Assembly: GCF_036010505.1 (NCBI RefSeq)
Contig: NZ_CP108569.1
Span: 5,137,001 to 5,201,000 of the forward strand
Direction of reading: 5' to 3'
Length of the DNA stretch: 64,000 bases
DNA from: Streptomyces sp. NBC_01197
Lineage (GTDB): Bacteria > Actinomycetota > Actinomycetes > Streptomycetales > Streptomycetaceae
In this document: piece after piece, positions 7,611-15,844 of the stretch
How the letters are laid out: every line of letters starts with the position of its first letter
Numbering within the stretch: position 1 is the first letter of the stretch
The notes under the pieces: model-generated
Databases searched by the model: none
What the model saw: the letters and a program-made list of their open reading frames with translations, nothing else
What the model was told of the DNA's origin: nothing
Position numbers and translations under genes: made by a program

Positions 7611-10208
7611 TCACACCCACGTCCGGGGGCGGAAACGGTTGGCCCGTTCCACCAGGTCGATCCTCTCCTCGCCGCGCTGGGCGAGCCGGGCGAGTACCCG
7701 GTACGAGCGTTCGAGTCCGAAGCGCAGGCCACGCTCGTCGAGTGGACTGCCGAGCAGGGTGGCGGACTGCACCACCTGGCCGCCCCGGCCTCCGGAGAGT
7801 ACCCAGTCCAGGGCGGTGCCCAGTACTTCGGTGCCGAGCTGCTCCCGCCGCACGGCGTCGAGGCCGAACTGCTGGAGCGCGGTCACCTGGTCCGCGGCCG
7901 ACCGCAGGTCGTCCACCAGGGGGTCGGTCGGGACACGGTGGCGCAGCCGGGCGCGCACCGCGGCAACGCGGGCCGCCGTGTAGTGGATCGAGGTCTCGGG
8001 GACCGACTCCAGCGTGTGTACGGCCGCGGCGCGGTCACCGGCCGCGAGCTGCACTCTGGCGAGGCCGAACGCCGCGCTGACGTAGCTGGGGTCGGTCGTC
8101 CACACGAGGCGGTAGTACTCGGCCGCGTTGTCCAGCTGACCGAGCACCTCCGCGCAGACACCGAGCGCCAGCTTCGGCGCGGGCTCACCGGGGAACGCGT
8201 CGTAGATCGCGTCGAAGGACAGCGCTGCCGTCTCCCGGTCGCCGGTGACGAGCGAGGCGAGACCGCGGTACCAGACGACCCGCCAGTCGTGGGGGTACTC
8301 GGTCTCCAGGCCCGTGATCATCTCGACCGCGGTGTACGCGTCCCGGCTGTCGAGCAGGGCCCGTACGTGACGGAGACTGCGCTCAAGCGACGGGGTGGGC
8401 GCGGACTCCAGCGCGGTGATCAGCTCGCCGGGTGCCGCCGCCATCAGGCTCGCCAGAAGACCGGCGTGCGGGTCGTGCGGGTCGATGCGCGGCACGGGCA
8501 GCGCCAGCGCGGTGGGGCCTGCTTCGAGCCCGGCGAGGTACTGGCCGGAGGTGCCCGCTGCCGGGCCGGCGGCAGACGGGGCGGCGGGCACCCGCGGCGC
8601 GGCCGGTTCCGGCCGGCGCGGTGTGGGAAGGCGGGCCCCCTCGCCGCCGTTGCCCCGGATTGCCTTCGGGCCACGGCGTCCGGCGGGCAGTCCGCGTGCG
8701 CCGAGCAGGGACGCGTCCCCGGTCAGCTCGGCGAAGAGCGTGGTGTCGGTGACCCGCACCTCGGGCCCGAACAGCGTCGACAGCGAAGGCCGCGGCCGTC
8801 CCGTCTGGACGGCGACGACCTCCCGCAGCACACCGGTCAGCTGCTCCGCCATCTCCGCTGCCGATGCGAACCTGCGGGCCGGGTCCGGGTCCGTGGCCCG
8901 TACGAGCAGCCGGTAGAACGACTCGTACCGCCGGAACACCTCGATGTTGTCCGGATCGGGGAGGCTGTCCGCGAATACGTTCGTATAGCCCTGGAAGTCG
9001 AAGGTCAGCACCGCGAGGGTGCGCGCCACGGTGTAGAGGTCGGAGGCGACCGACGGCCCGACCTCGGCGACCTCGGGCGCCTGGTAGCCGACCGTCCCGT
9101 AGATGGCCGACTCGTCGTCGTCCATCCTTCGGACCGCGCCCATGTCGATGAGCTTCAGCTGATCCTGCTGCTGTATCGCGTTGTCGACCTTGAAGTCGCA
9201 GTACAGCAGCGCCCGGCTGTGCAGATGACCCAGCGCCTCCAGGGTCTCGATCCCGTACGCACAGGCCTGCTCAACCGGCAGCGGGTCCCGCCTGCCCGAC
9301 GGCCCGCGCCGCTCGTTGGCGATCTCCTTGAGGGACTTGCCGCCGACGTACTCCATGACGATGTAGCCGTCCATGGAGCCGGTCCGCTGATCGAGGTGCT
9401 CCACGAAGTTGTAGATGCGCACGATGTTGGAGTGCTCGATCTCGGCGAGGAAGCGCCGCTCCGAGATCGCTGCGGCCATCGCGTCCTGGTCACCCGTGTC
9501 CAGCAGGCCCTTGAGCACCACCCAGCGGTCGGAGACGGCGCGGTCGACGGCGAGATAGACCCAGCCCAGACCGCCGTGGGCCAGACAGCCCACCACCTCG
9601 TACTGCCCGTGCACGACATCGCCGCTGCTCAGTTTCGGTACGAACGAGTAGGGGTGGCCGCACTTGGTGCAGAACCCCTCCGTGCGCCCGGCCCGCGCAC
9701 CGCGCGAACGGCCCACCTGGGCACCGCAGTCGGAACGCGAGCAGAACCGCTTCCGCTCCGGCACCTCGGGGTTGGCCATCACCGCGGACTGCGGATCGGG
9801 GCGCGGCACATCCGGGATCGAGACGAGACCGGCGCCCAGCCGGTTGCGGCCCGACGAACTCGCCGAAGCCCCGGAGCTGCGCACCGAGACCGAACGCCCC
9901 GAACCCAGCCCCGACAGGGAGCGCGAGAGCCGCCCGGAGACCGACCTGCGCGAGGTCGAGGAACGGGACGACGACCGCGCGGAACGGGACGACGACGACC
10001 CGGAACCGCCGCGCACCGAAGCGCTGCCGGACCGCGCGCTGTTGCTCCCGCGGCCGCCACCGGCGATCCCGGTCGGCGGTGAACTCACCATGCCGGTCGG
10101 CGACACCACCGGCGCCAGACCGCAGGTGCCGCAGTACAGCTCGCCGCCGCCCATGTCCTCATAGCTGCCCCCACACCCGGGCCGCTGGCACTGCTGCTGG
10201 TCGCTCAT
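7611..10208 (-). CDS. pknG: PknG-type Ser/Thr protein kinase with zinc ribbons and TPR domain
   Basis: An 865-residue soluble kinase. Order of parts: zinc ribbon Cys 7/12/26/29; Ser/Arg-rich tract about 56-120; second zinc ribbon Cys 156/161/180/183; kinase domain about 200-460; helical TPR-like C-terminus. The glycine loop GCLAHGGLGWVY is at 207-218 and the ATP lysine is K233 (WVVLKGL). The catalytic loop reads YCDFKVDN (D338) instead of HRDLKPEN, and the metal loop IDMGA (D355) replaces DFG; this HRD/DFG divergence is typical of PknG. Mycobacterial PknG phosphorylates the FHA protein GarA to control glutamate metabolism. The zinc ribbons take the place of the rubredoxin-like module of mycobacterial PknG. 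ATG 10208 is 10 bases after the preceding stop. Confidence 0.9.
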   Translation of the reverse strand: MSDQQQCQRPGCGGSYEDMGGGELYCGTCGLAPVVSPTGMVSSPPTGIAGGGRGSNSARSGSASVRGGSGSSSSRSARSSSRSSTSRRSVSGRLSRSLSGLGSGRSVSVRSSGASASSSGRNRLGAGLVSIPDVPRPDPQSAVMANPEVPERKRFCSRSDCGAQVGRSRGARAGRTEGFCTKCGHPYSFVPKLSSGDVVHGQYEVVGCLAHGGLGWVYLAVDRAVSDRWVVLKGLLDTGDQDAMAAAISERRFLAEIEHSNIVRIYNFVEHLDQRTGSMDGYIVMEYVGGKSLKEIANERRGPSGRRDPLPVEQACAYGIETLEALGHLHSRALLYCDFKVDNAIQQQDQLKLIDMGAVRRMDDDESAIYGTVGYQAPEVAEVGPSVASDLYTVARTLAVLTFDFQGYTNVFADSLPDPDNIEVFRRYESFYRLLVRATDPDPARRFASAAEMAEQLTGVLREVVAVQTGRPRPSLSTLFGPEVRVTDTTLFAELTGDASLLGARGLPAGRRGPKAIRGNGGEGARLPTPRRPEPAAPRVPAAPSAAGPAAGTSGQYLAGLEAGPTALALPVPRIDPHDPHAGLLASLMAAAPGELITALESAPTPSLERSLRHVRALLDSRDAYTAVEMITGLETEYPHDWRVVWYRGLASLVTGDRETAALSFDAIYDAFPGEPAPKLALGVCAEVLGQLDNAAEYYRLVWTTDPSYVSAAFGLARVQLAAGDRAAAVHTLESVPETSIHYTAARVAAVRARLRHRVPTDPLVDDLRSAADQVTALQQFGLDAVRREQLGTEVLGTALDWVLSGGRGGQVVQSATLLGSPLDERGLRFGLERSYRVLARLAQRGEERIDLVERANRFRPRTWV

Positions 10209-10218
10209 CCGGCATCCC

Positions 10219-11556
10219 TCACGCGTTCCCCCTGTGGTCGGTGGGCCCGGCCTGTCCCGGGACCAGGACCTCCGCCGTGGCCTGCTGGTAGCGGAGCACC
10301 GCCTGTTCGGCGACGCGCAGATCGCACGGCGCGCTCCACAGCATTCTGCGGGCCGCGTCATACCGCTCGATCAGCAGGGGATCCTCCGCCATTCCGTGCC
10401 GGGCGACCTTCGCCCGGTACGCGTCGAGCCGGCCCCGCAGCTCCGCACGGACGGCGAGCGGCGCGGTGACCGCGGACAGTGAGTCGCGGGCGCGCCGCAG
10501 TTCGTCCTCGGCTTCCCGTTCGAGGGATTCCAGGAGCGGGGAGAGCCGGTGCCACTGGGCGTGCCTGCGGTACTCGGCGGCGGCCCGCAGTTGCTCCTGG
10601 AGCACCGTCGAAGGGCCGCTCACCGCGGGCACCTCGGACGCCGCGATCTTCGCCAGCACCTCACCCCGCGCCGATCTGGCCTCGGTGAGCGTGCGGTCCG
10701 CGCGCGTCAGTACGTCCCGCAGTCGCAGCAGACGCTGCTCGGCGTCCTGGCGGACGGTGAGTACCGCGTCGATCTCGCGGCGGATCTCCTCCAGGGCGCG
10801 GGCCGCCCGGTCGTAGCGCCCGGTGTCGGCACGCCCGCCGCCCGGGGCAGAACTGCCCTGCGTGGGAAGCCAGTAGGCCAGGGGGTCGGATATCACCCCG
10901 GCGCGCAGCGCGGCCAGCTCCTGGGTGATCGACTCCAGGTCGTCGCCCGCCGGGTGCTCACCGGGGCGTACGCCGACCGAGTGCGCCAGCGAACGGGTGC
11001 GCGCCAGCTCCGCCGCGAGCAGGTCGATCCGGGCGGGTAACGCGGACCACACCGAGTCCGACGCGACGATCATGTCCAGCGACCGCGCGTACAGCTCGTT
11101 CATCCGGGTCACCAGCTCTTCGAGCGAGAAACGCTCGGTGAGCCCGGCGGGCCCCCTGAGGGCGGCCGGGAGCTGGGCGGCGGTGCTCGCCAGGGTGACG
11201 CCCCGGCCGCGCAGCACATCGGTGAGCTCGGCCAGGTCGTCCTGGCTGGGCCAGCGCCGCCGGGAACGCAGCGTACGGGCCTCCTCCAGCGCCTTCGCGT
11301 ACGCGTCGAAGTACGTCCAGAGCACGGTGATCGACTGCTCGGTGGCGGCCCAGCGGTCCTTGGTGACCCCTGCCAGCTCGGCGCCTTCGAGGAGCCGGCG
11401 CCCGGCGTGATCCTGCAGAGCGAGGAGCGAGGTCTCGATGGCCTCGTGCTCCGCGCCGAGCCGCGCCAGCGCACGGTCGACCTCGTCCCGGTCCAGCACC
11501 GGCCCGGGGGCGCTTCCCGGCCCGCCGGGGCTGGGGAAGAATCCCGCGACGCCCAT
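10219..11556 (-). CDS. Coiled-coil protein of the GlnX-GlnH-PknG cluster, function unknown
   Basis: A 445-residue, highly helical protein with heptad-rich stretches (for example EEIRREIDAVLTVRQDAEQ and ESLEREAEDELRRARDSL), no signal peptide, no membrane helix and no motif I can assign. ATG 11556 has a strong ribosome site (GAGGTGAG). It lies directly upstream of the kinase gene with a 10-base gap and downstream of the binding-protein gene with a 155-base gap, so it is a constant partner by position. A scaffold or adaptor between membrane sensor and kinase is one guess, unsupported beyond location and coiled-coil nature. Confidence 0.8.
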   Translation of the reverse strand: MGVAGFFPSPGGPGSAPGPVLDRDEVDRALARLGAEHEAIETSLLALQDHAGRRLLEGAELAGVTKDRWAATEQSITVLWTYFDAYAKALEEARTLRSRRRWPSQDDLAELTDVLRGRGVTLASTAAQLPAALRGPAGLTERFSLEELVTRMNELYARSLDMIVASDSVWSALPARIDLLAAELARTRSLAHSVGVRPGEHPAGDDLESITQELAALRAGVISDPLAYWLPTQGSSAPGGGRADTGRYDRAARALEEIRREIDAVLTVRQDAEQRLLRLRDVLTRADRTLTEARSARGEVLAKIAASEVPAVSGPSTVLQEQLRAAAEYRRHAQWHRLSPLLESLEREAEDELRRARDSLSAVTAPLAVRAELRGRLDAYRAKVARHGMAEDPLLIERYDAARRMLWSAPCDLRVAEQAVLRYQQATAEVLVPGQAGPTDHRGNA

Positions 11557-11576
11557 CGCTCACCTCACCTCTCCGC

Positions 11577-11695
11577 TCCGCTGGCTGTCTGTGTGCTGTC
11601 TATGTGCTTGCTGCCTGTGGGCTGTGCTGCGTGTCCTGCGCTGCGTGTGTCCTGTGCCGCTGTCCTGTGCTGCTCCCTACAGTGTCAAGTTCTGC
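11577..11695. repeat. Degenerate CTGTG/TGTCCTG-rich low-complexity spacer
   Basis: The 155-base gap between the GlnH-like gene and the coiled-coil gene consists largely of imperfect repeats of about 10 bases built from GCTG, TGTG and TCCTG. No gene is visible. It is one of three repeat-filled spacers in the same cluster. Confidence 0.6.
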
Positions 11696-11711
11696 CCGTG
11701 AGCGCGCTGTT

Positions 11712-12788
11712 CTACCGGTACTTAGGTGCGGGAGGTGCCTTGATCCCCTTCAGATCCGCCGAGAGCCACTGCCGGTACGCCTTCATCCAGGGGCTTCCGT
11801 CGCCGCCCGCGCGGTAGTCGACGAGCACCTGGTTGACCCGGCGCACCAGATCGTCGTTGCCCAGCTTTGTCGCCACGCCGTAGTACTCGGTGGTGAACGG
11901 CTGGCCCTTGAGGTCGACGGCCGGGTCCTGTGCCGCCTGGCCGGCCGCCAGGGCATTGTCCGTGACCACCGCGTCGACCAGGCCCAGTTGGAGCTTGACC
12001 AGGCAGTCCAGCTGGTTCGGCACGGTCCGCTGCTCGGCCGGTGTGTCGGCGAAGACCGCGCCGTACGACTTGGCCTTCAGGGCGTCGTACGCCGTCGAGC
12101 CCGTCGCCGTGCAGACCCGCTTGCCTCTGAGCGTCTCGTTGTACCCAGTGATCGTGGACCCCTTGGGCGCCAGGACCTGCTGGCCGGCCTGGAAGTACGC
12201 GGTGGAGAAAGCGACTTGTCTGACCCGCTCGCAGTTGATCGTCATCGTCCTCACGACGATGTCGACCTTGTTCTCCTGCAACGCTTCGACCCGCTGGTTG
12301 GTGGGGATGGCGCGGTAGGTGACCTTGTCCTCGCTGCCCAGGATGTTCTTCGCTATGGCCCGGACGAGAGCGATGTCGAAGCCGTCCAGTCTGCGGGTGG
12401 CCGGATCGCGGTATCCCCAGCGGTAGCTGTTCTGGTCGACACCGACGACGAGGTGGCCGGACTTCTTGATCCGGTCGATGGTGGGGCCGTCGGCGCCGGA
12501 CGGTGTAAGGCTCGCCTCCGGGTCGGTGCAGGTGTCGGCCTTCGCGGGCGAGGCCTGGGCCACCTGCTGACCGCCCGTCCCCGCCCTGCCGCCGGACCCC
12601 GCACCGTCGCCGGAACCGCTGCTCAGGATGAGCGGGAGCACGGTCGCGGCCGCGGTCAGCGCACAGGCCGCGGCCATCGCCGTGACGCCGCCCCAGCCGT
12701 GGAGCCTGCCGGCCCTCTGATTCAGCACACTGCCCCTCCTCGCCTGGTCCCCGCTCGCCTGGCCGTTGCCCACCTGGCCCCTGCTCAC
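11712..12788 (-). CDS. glnH: GlnH-like amino-acid binding protein, membrane-anchored (SBP family 3)
   Basis: A 358-residue periplasmic-binding-type protein. One hydrophobic segment (AMAAACALTAAATVLPLILS, about residues 37-56) follows a charged N-terminus and is followed by a Gly/Ser-rich linker. The SBP family 3 domain begins near residue 100 (GHLVVGVDQNSYRWGYRDP...GFDIALVRAIAK) and has the typical hinge GKRVCTATGSTAYDAL. There is no convincing lipobox, so anchoring by the helix is likely. No ABC permease or ATPase gene is nearby, which argues for sensing rather than transport. In mycobacteria GlnH binds Asp/Glu/Gln and works with GlnX and PknG. The GTG start overlaps the upstream stop (GTGA). 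Confidence 0.83.
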   Translation of the reverse strand: MSRGQVGNGQASGDQARRGSVLNQRAGRLHGWGGVTAMAAACALTAAATVLPLILSSGSGDGAGSGGRAGTGGQQVAQASPAKADTCTDPEASLTPSGADGPTIDRIKKSGHLVVGVDQNSYRWGYRDPATRRLDGFDIALVRAIAKNILGSEDKVTYRAIPTNQRVEALQENKVDIVVRTMTINCERVRQVAFSTAYFQAGQQVLAPKGSTITGYNETLRGKRVCTATGSTAYDALKAKSYGAVFADTPAEQRTVPNQLDCLVKLQLGLVDAVVTDNALAAGQAAQDPAVDLKGQPFTTEYYGVATKLGNDDLVRRVNQVLVDYRAGGDGSPWMKAYRQWLSADLKGIKAPPAPKYR

Positions 12789-14209
12789 CTGTACTCCGAA
12801 AGCCTGCGGCTGATGCCCAGCCCCGCAGCCGCCGCACCGAGCACGGCCAGCACCGCCGCGCCCACCGGAAGCCCGGTCAGCGCACCCCGGCCGTCCGACG
12901 CGGCCCGGGTGAACTCCTGCTGCTCATGACCGAGGGCCTGGTCCAGCGCCGCGTCCACCTGGTCGAAGGACTGGCCGGTCGAGCCCGTCCTGCCGATGAC
13001 CTGTGTGAGTGCCCGGTCGTAGTCGCCACTGTCGTCCGTGCGACGCGCTGCGGCGTGCCGGGTCTTCCAGGTGGCCACGTCGTCCGCTGCGGCTTTCACC
13101 GGCTCGCTGCCCGCCTTGTCGTTGGCCAGGCTGTTCGCCCTGTCGAGCCCGCTGACCAGGGAGGCCATGTCCTTGGTGTAGTCGGACTCGTACTGGTCGT
13201 GCTTGCCGTCCTTGGTCAGTACGGAGCCGCGCGAGACCAGGGTGAGGTTCTCGTTGGAGCGGGCCTTGAGTGAGCTGATGCGTGCGTCGTTGAGCACCTT
13301 CAGCGACTCCTGGCCGTGCTCCCGCGACGTCTGCAGATCGGCGGACGCGACCAGGTGCCCGGCCACCAGCCACAGCAGCACCACGACGGAGGCGGCCGAC
13401 GCGGCGACCAGGCCGTGGTTGAACAACCGGTTGGTCCGCAGGTAGTTGCGCCGCTGGACGTAGACGAGGCCGCTCAGGGCCAGAATCCCCACCGCGGTGC
13501 CGAAGTACGGCCAGAGCGTGGCCGAGTCGTAGTCGTCGTACAGCCGGCCCGTCTCCGCTTCGTAGAGCTTCTCCGCAGCCGGCAGCAGCACCGTGCTCAT
13601 CTGCTGGTTGGCGTATCGCAAGTAGGCGCCGCCGAGCGGCAGCCCCTGCCGGTTGTTGGCGCGGGCGCGCTCCACCAGCCCCGTGTAGCGCGGGAGCTGC
13701 TCGTTGAGCTGGGTGATCTGGCGCCCCGACTCGGTCGAACTGTCCGTGTGCGAAGCGGCCTTGGCCAGCAGCCGGGACGCCGTCGTGATGTCGCTGTCGT
13801 ACCGGGCGTGCACATCCGCGGGCTCCACGGAGCCCGCCAGGAAGCCGCTCGCCGCGGCGGTGTCCGCGTCGGCCAGCGAGCGGTAGATGTTCGCGGCGTC
13901 CGCGCTGAGCGGCTGGCTGCGGCTGACCACGTCGTCGGTGGAGGCGGCCCGGTCGGAGATCTCGAAGGCGGTCACCGCTCCGAAGGCCACGACCAGGGCG
14001 GCCACCAGCGTCCCCATGATCCACAGCCGCCCCGGCTCGGTGGTCGCGGCGGCGCGCAGCCGGTCCCGGGACCCCGCCCAGGCGCTGCGTCGCGCGGGCG
14101 GCACCGGCGCCCGCCCGGGCGGCGCGGGCGCGGGCATGTGTGACACGGGCGGAGGCGGCTGCGCGGGCGGTGGACCCTGCGCTGTGCCCCCGTTCGGCGG
14201 GTGTACCAC
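12785..14209 (-). CDS. glnX: GlnX-like four-helix membrane sensor
   Basis: A 474-residue membrane protein. After a Pro-rich cytoplasmic N-terminus come helices at about 63-82 (WIMGTLVAALVVAFGAVTAF), 232-251 (ALWPYFGTAVGILALSGLVY), 266-286 (VAASAASVVVLLWLVAGHLV) and 447-466. Two helical loops of about 150-160 residues lie between helices 1-2 and 3-4, probably outside the cell, resembling four-helix sensor domains. Gene order with GlnH-like and PknG-like genes matches mycobacterial glnX-glnH-pknG, where GlnX passes the ligand state of GlnH to the kinase. GTG 14209 has a strong GGGGGAGG ribosome site. It heads the cluster; a 14-bp tandem array lies immediately upstream. Confidence 0.85.
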   Translation of the reverse strand: MVHPPNGGTAQGPPPAQPPPPVSHMPAPAPPGRAPVPPARRSAWAGSRDRLRAAATTEPGRLWIMGTLVAALVVAFGAVTAFEISDRAASTDDVVSRSQPLSADAANIYRSLADADTAAASGFLAGSVEPADVHARYDSDITTASRLLAKAASHTDSSTESGRQITQLNEQLPRYTGLVERARANNRQGLPLGGAYLRYANQQMSTVLLPAAEKLYEAETGRLYDDYDSATLWPYFGTAVGILALSGLVYVQRRNYLRTNRLFNHGLVAASAASVVVLLWLVAGHLVASADLQTSREHGQESLKVLNDARISSLKARSNENLTLVSRGSVLTKDGKHDQYESDYTKDMASLVSGLDRANSLANDKAGSEPVKAAADDVATWKTRHAAARRTDDSGDYDRALTQVIGRTGSTGQSFDQVDAALDQALGHEQQEFTRAASDGRGALTGLPVGAAVLAVLGAAAAGLGISRRLSEYR

Positions 14210-14219
14210 TCGACCTCCC

Positions 14220-14372
14220 CCGGTCTGTCACGACCGGTCTGTCACGACCGGTCTGTCACGACCCGTCTGTCACGACCGGTCTGTCACGACCCGTCTCTCA
14301 CGATCGAACCTTCACGACCGGTCTCTCGATCGAGCCTTCACGATCGGTCTCTCACGGTCCGGCTGTCACGAG
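14220..14372. repeat. 14-bp tandem repeat array upstream of the GlnX operon
   Basis: About ten to eleven tandem units of GGTCTGTCACGACC; units at 14222, 14236, 14250 and 14278 are identical, those at 14264 and 14292 differ at one to three bases, and distal units decay (CGTCTCTCACGATC, GAACCTTCACGACC). The array begins right next to the ribosome site of the GlnX-like gene, so it occupies its 5' leader or promoter. Confidence 0.95.
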
Positions 14373-14723
14373 TTGTCGGATCTGTGTTTCGCGATTTCAC
14401 TGGGCTTTCCGGCCATGAACTCCCTGACCGTTCACGAACTCCGTGGCCCGGGAGGACAAGTGCCCGGCCAGCAGTATGGCCGCACGAGCCCCGTACGCAC
14501 ACCAGGATGGGCCGATCTTGATCGATCTGTCGCCTGCCCCTACGCCCGCCTTCTCCTCGGCCTCATCCCCTGCCTGCCCCCACTTCCGTCCCGCGCTCGC
14601 CTCGCGACGCCCTCACCTTGAATACGCCGCCGGGATCAATTCGGTTCCCGTTCGAGCCCCGCCGCTCGGGTGTCCCCCGGGGCGCCATCCCAGCGGAAAG
14701 CGCACATGAGGGGCGCACGGAGA

Positions 14724-14761
14724 GGGGGTTGTGCTCCGCTCCGCGCGGAACACAACCCCCC
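14724..14761 (-). terminator. Terminator after csnK
   Basis: GGGGGTTGTG (14724-14733) pairs with CACAACCCCC (14751-14760). Inside it TCCG/CGGA extends the helix after a one-base mismatch. It sits 23 bases beyond the csnK stop on the minus strand and ends the operon. Confidence 0.75.
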
Positions 14762-14783
14762 CTACACCCATCGCCCGCACCCC

Positions 14784-15836
14784 TCAGGCGTACTGCTCCC
14801 GGACCCGCGCGTAGGACTCCGCCGGGGCCGCGATCCTGTCCAGGCCCAGCAGGGCGGCGCCGAGCACCGGGGAGGCCGGCACCACCCGGGGGACGGCCTT
14901 CGGCGCTCGGTCCGCCAGCAGTTGCCGGATGCGCTCGTCCAACTGCGGGTGCCGGGCGGCCAGTACGCTCCCGCCCAGCAGCACCGGAGTCTCCTCGTCG
15001 AGCAGGCCGAGCCGGCCCAGCGCCACCACGGCGAGCGTGACGACCTCCTGCGCCTGCCGCTCGACGACCGAGCGGGCGACCGGGTCACCGGCCGCCGCGG
15101 TCGCGAAGAGAACCGGTGCCAGTTCGTGCTTGCGCTCCGCCCGGATATGGCCCAGGTGCAGCGCCTCGATCACGGCGTACATCGTCGGCAATCCGAAGTG
15201 CGCGGGTACCGCCCGCATCAGCTCGGTGCGTCCGCCCCGCCCGTCCTCGGCGCGTGCCGCATGGAACAGCGCCTCCTCGGCCAGTCCGCCGCCGCCTCCC
15301 CAGTCGCCGGAGATGCGGCCGATCGCGGGGAAGCGGGCGGTGCGTCCGTCGGGTGTCATCCCGACACAGTTGATGCCGGCCCCGCACACGACGGCCACCC
15401 CGCGCGGCTCGTCCACGCCCGCGCGCAGGATCGCGAAGGTGTCGTTGCGTACCTCGACCGCCGGGCCCCAGCCGCGTGCCTCGATGGCGGTGGCCAGTTC
15501 CCGCTCCTCGACCGGGAGATCGGCGTTGGCCAGACATGCGGAGACGAACGAGGCGTAGGGCGGAGAAACATCCCCACCGGCCGCACCGTCTCCACCTGCG
15601 GCAACTCCTCCATCCGCGCCACGGCTCCCCAGTACTGCACAAGCCCCTGCGTGAGCCACGACCGCCTCGATCCCCGCGACCGCCGCCGCCACCGCGACGG
15701 CCAGCACGTCCACCGCCGCCTCGACCCCCACCACAGACGGCTGAAAGCCGCCGGAGCGGCCCCGGCCCAGGACGGTGCCATCCGCCGAGATGACGGCCGC
15801 GTCCGTCTTGCTGTTGCCGGCGTCGATCGCCAGCAC
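14784..15836 (-). CDS. csnK: BadF/BadG/BcrA/BcrD-family sugar kinase (N-acetylglucosamine kinase-like), CsnK
   Basis: A 350-residue ASKHA-fold kinase. The N-terminal phosphate motif LAIDAGNSKTDAAV and the later GAGINCVG and GDWGGGGGLAEEAL loops mark the BadF/BadG family, which includes GlcNAc/GlcN kinases. It is predicted to phosphorylate an amino sugar released from imported oligosaccharides. The GTG at 15836 is used because it is the first start after the upstream stop (8-base gap); no strong ribosome site is visible, so coupled translation is likely. Residues about 110-140 are an unusual Gly/Ala-rich insert. It is the last gene of the operon. The csnK name is transferred from the S. coelicolor csnR-K operon by gene order. 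Confidence 0.85.
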   Translation of the reverse strand: MLAIDAGNSKTDAAVISADGTVLGRGRSGGFQPSVVGVEAAVDVLAVAVAAAVAGIEAVVAHAGACAVLGSRGADGGVAAGGDGAAGGDVSPPYASFVSACLANADLPVEERELATAIEARGWGPAVEVRNDTFAILRAGVDEPRGVAVVCGAGINCVGMTPDGRTARFPAIGRISGDWGGGGGLAEEALFHAARAEDGRGGRTELMRAVPAHFGLPTMYAVIEALHLGHIRAERKHELAPVLFATAAAGDPVARSVVERQAQEVVTLAVVALGRLGLLDEETPVLLGGSVLAARHPQLDERIRQLLADRAPKAVPRVVPASPVLGAALLGLDRIAAPAESYARVREQYA

Positions 15837-15844
15837 ACTTGCTG

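Larger units (their letters stand above)
14210..14783. other. Non-coding gap between the csn operon end and the GlnX operon start
   Basis: This 574-base gap holds the 14-bp array at its left end and the csn terminator at its right end. Between them (about 14373-14720) there is no open frame with Streptomyces-like codon use or ribosome site. It must contain the promoter of the leftward GlnX cluster, but no clear -35/-10 pair could be fixed. Confidence 0.6.

Noticed and set aside
7173..10082. 969-codon + strand open frame opposite the PP2C and kinase genes
   Set aside because: Antisense artefact of GC-rich third positions; the minus strand has intact kinase and phosphatase motifs in the same place.
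14220..14372. Possible CRISPR array
   Set aside because: Units are 14 bp with no spacers and no cas genes nearby.
14140..14621. Open frames translating the 14-bp array into SVTTGLSRPVCHD-like repeats (three frames)
   Set aside because: All three frames are open simply because the repeat lacks frequent stops; no ribosome site, and the repetition follows from period 14, so not a repeat protein or RiPP precursor.
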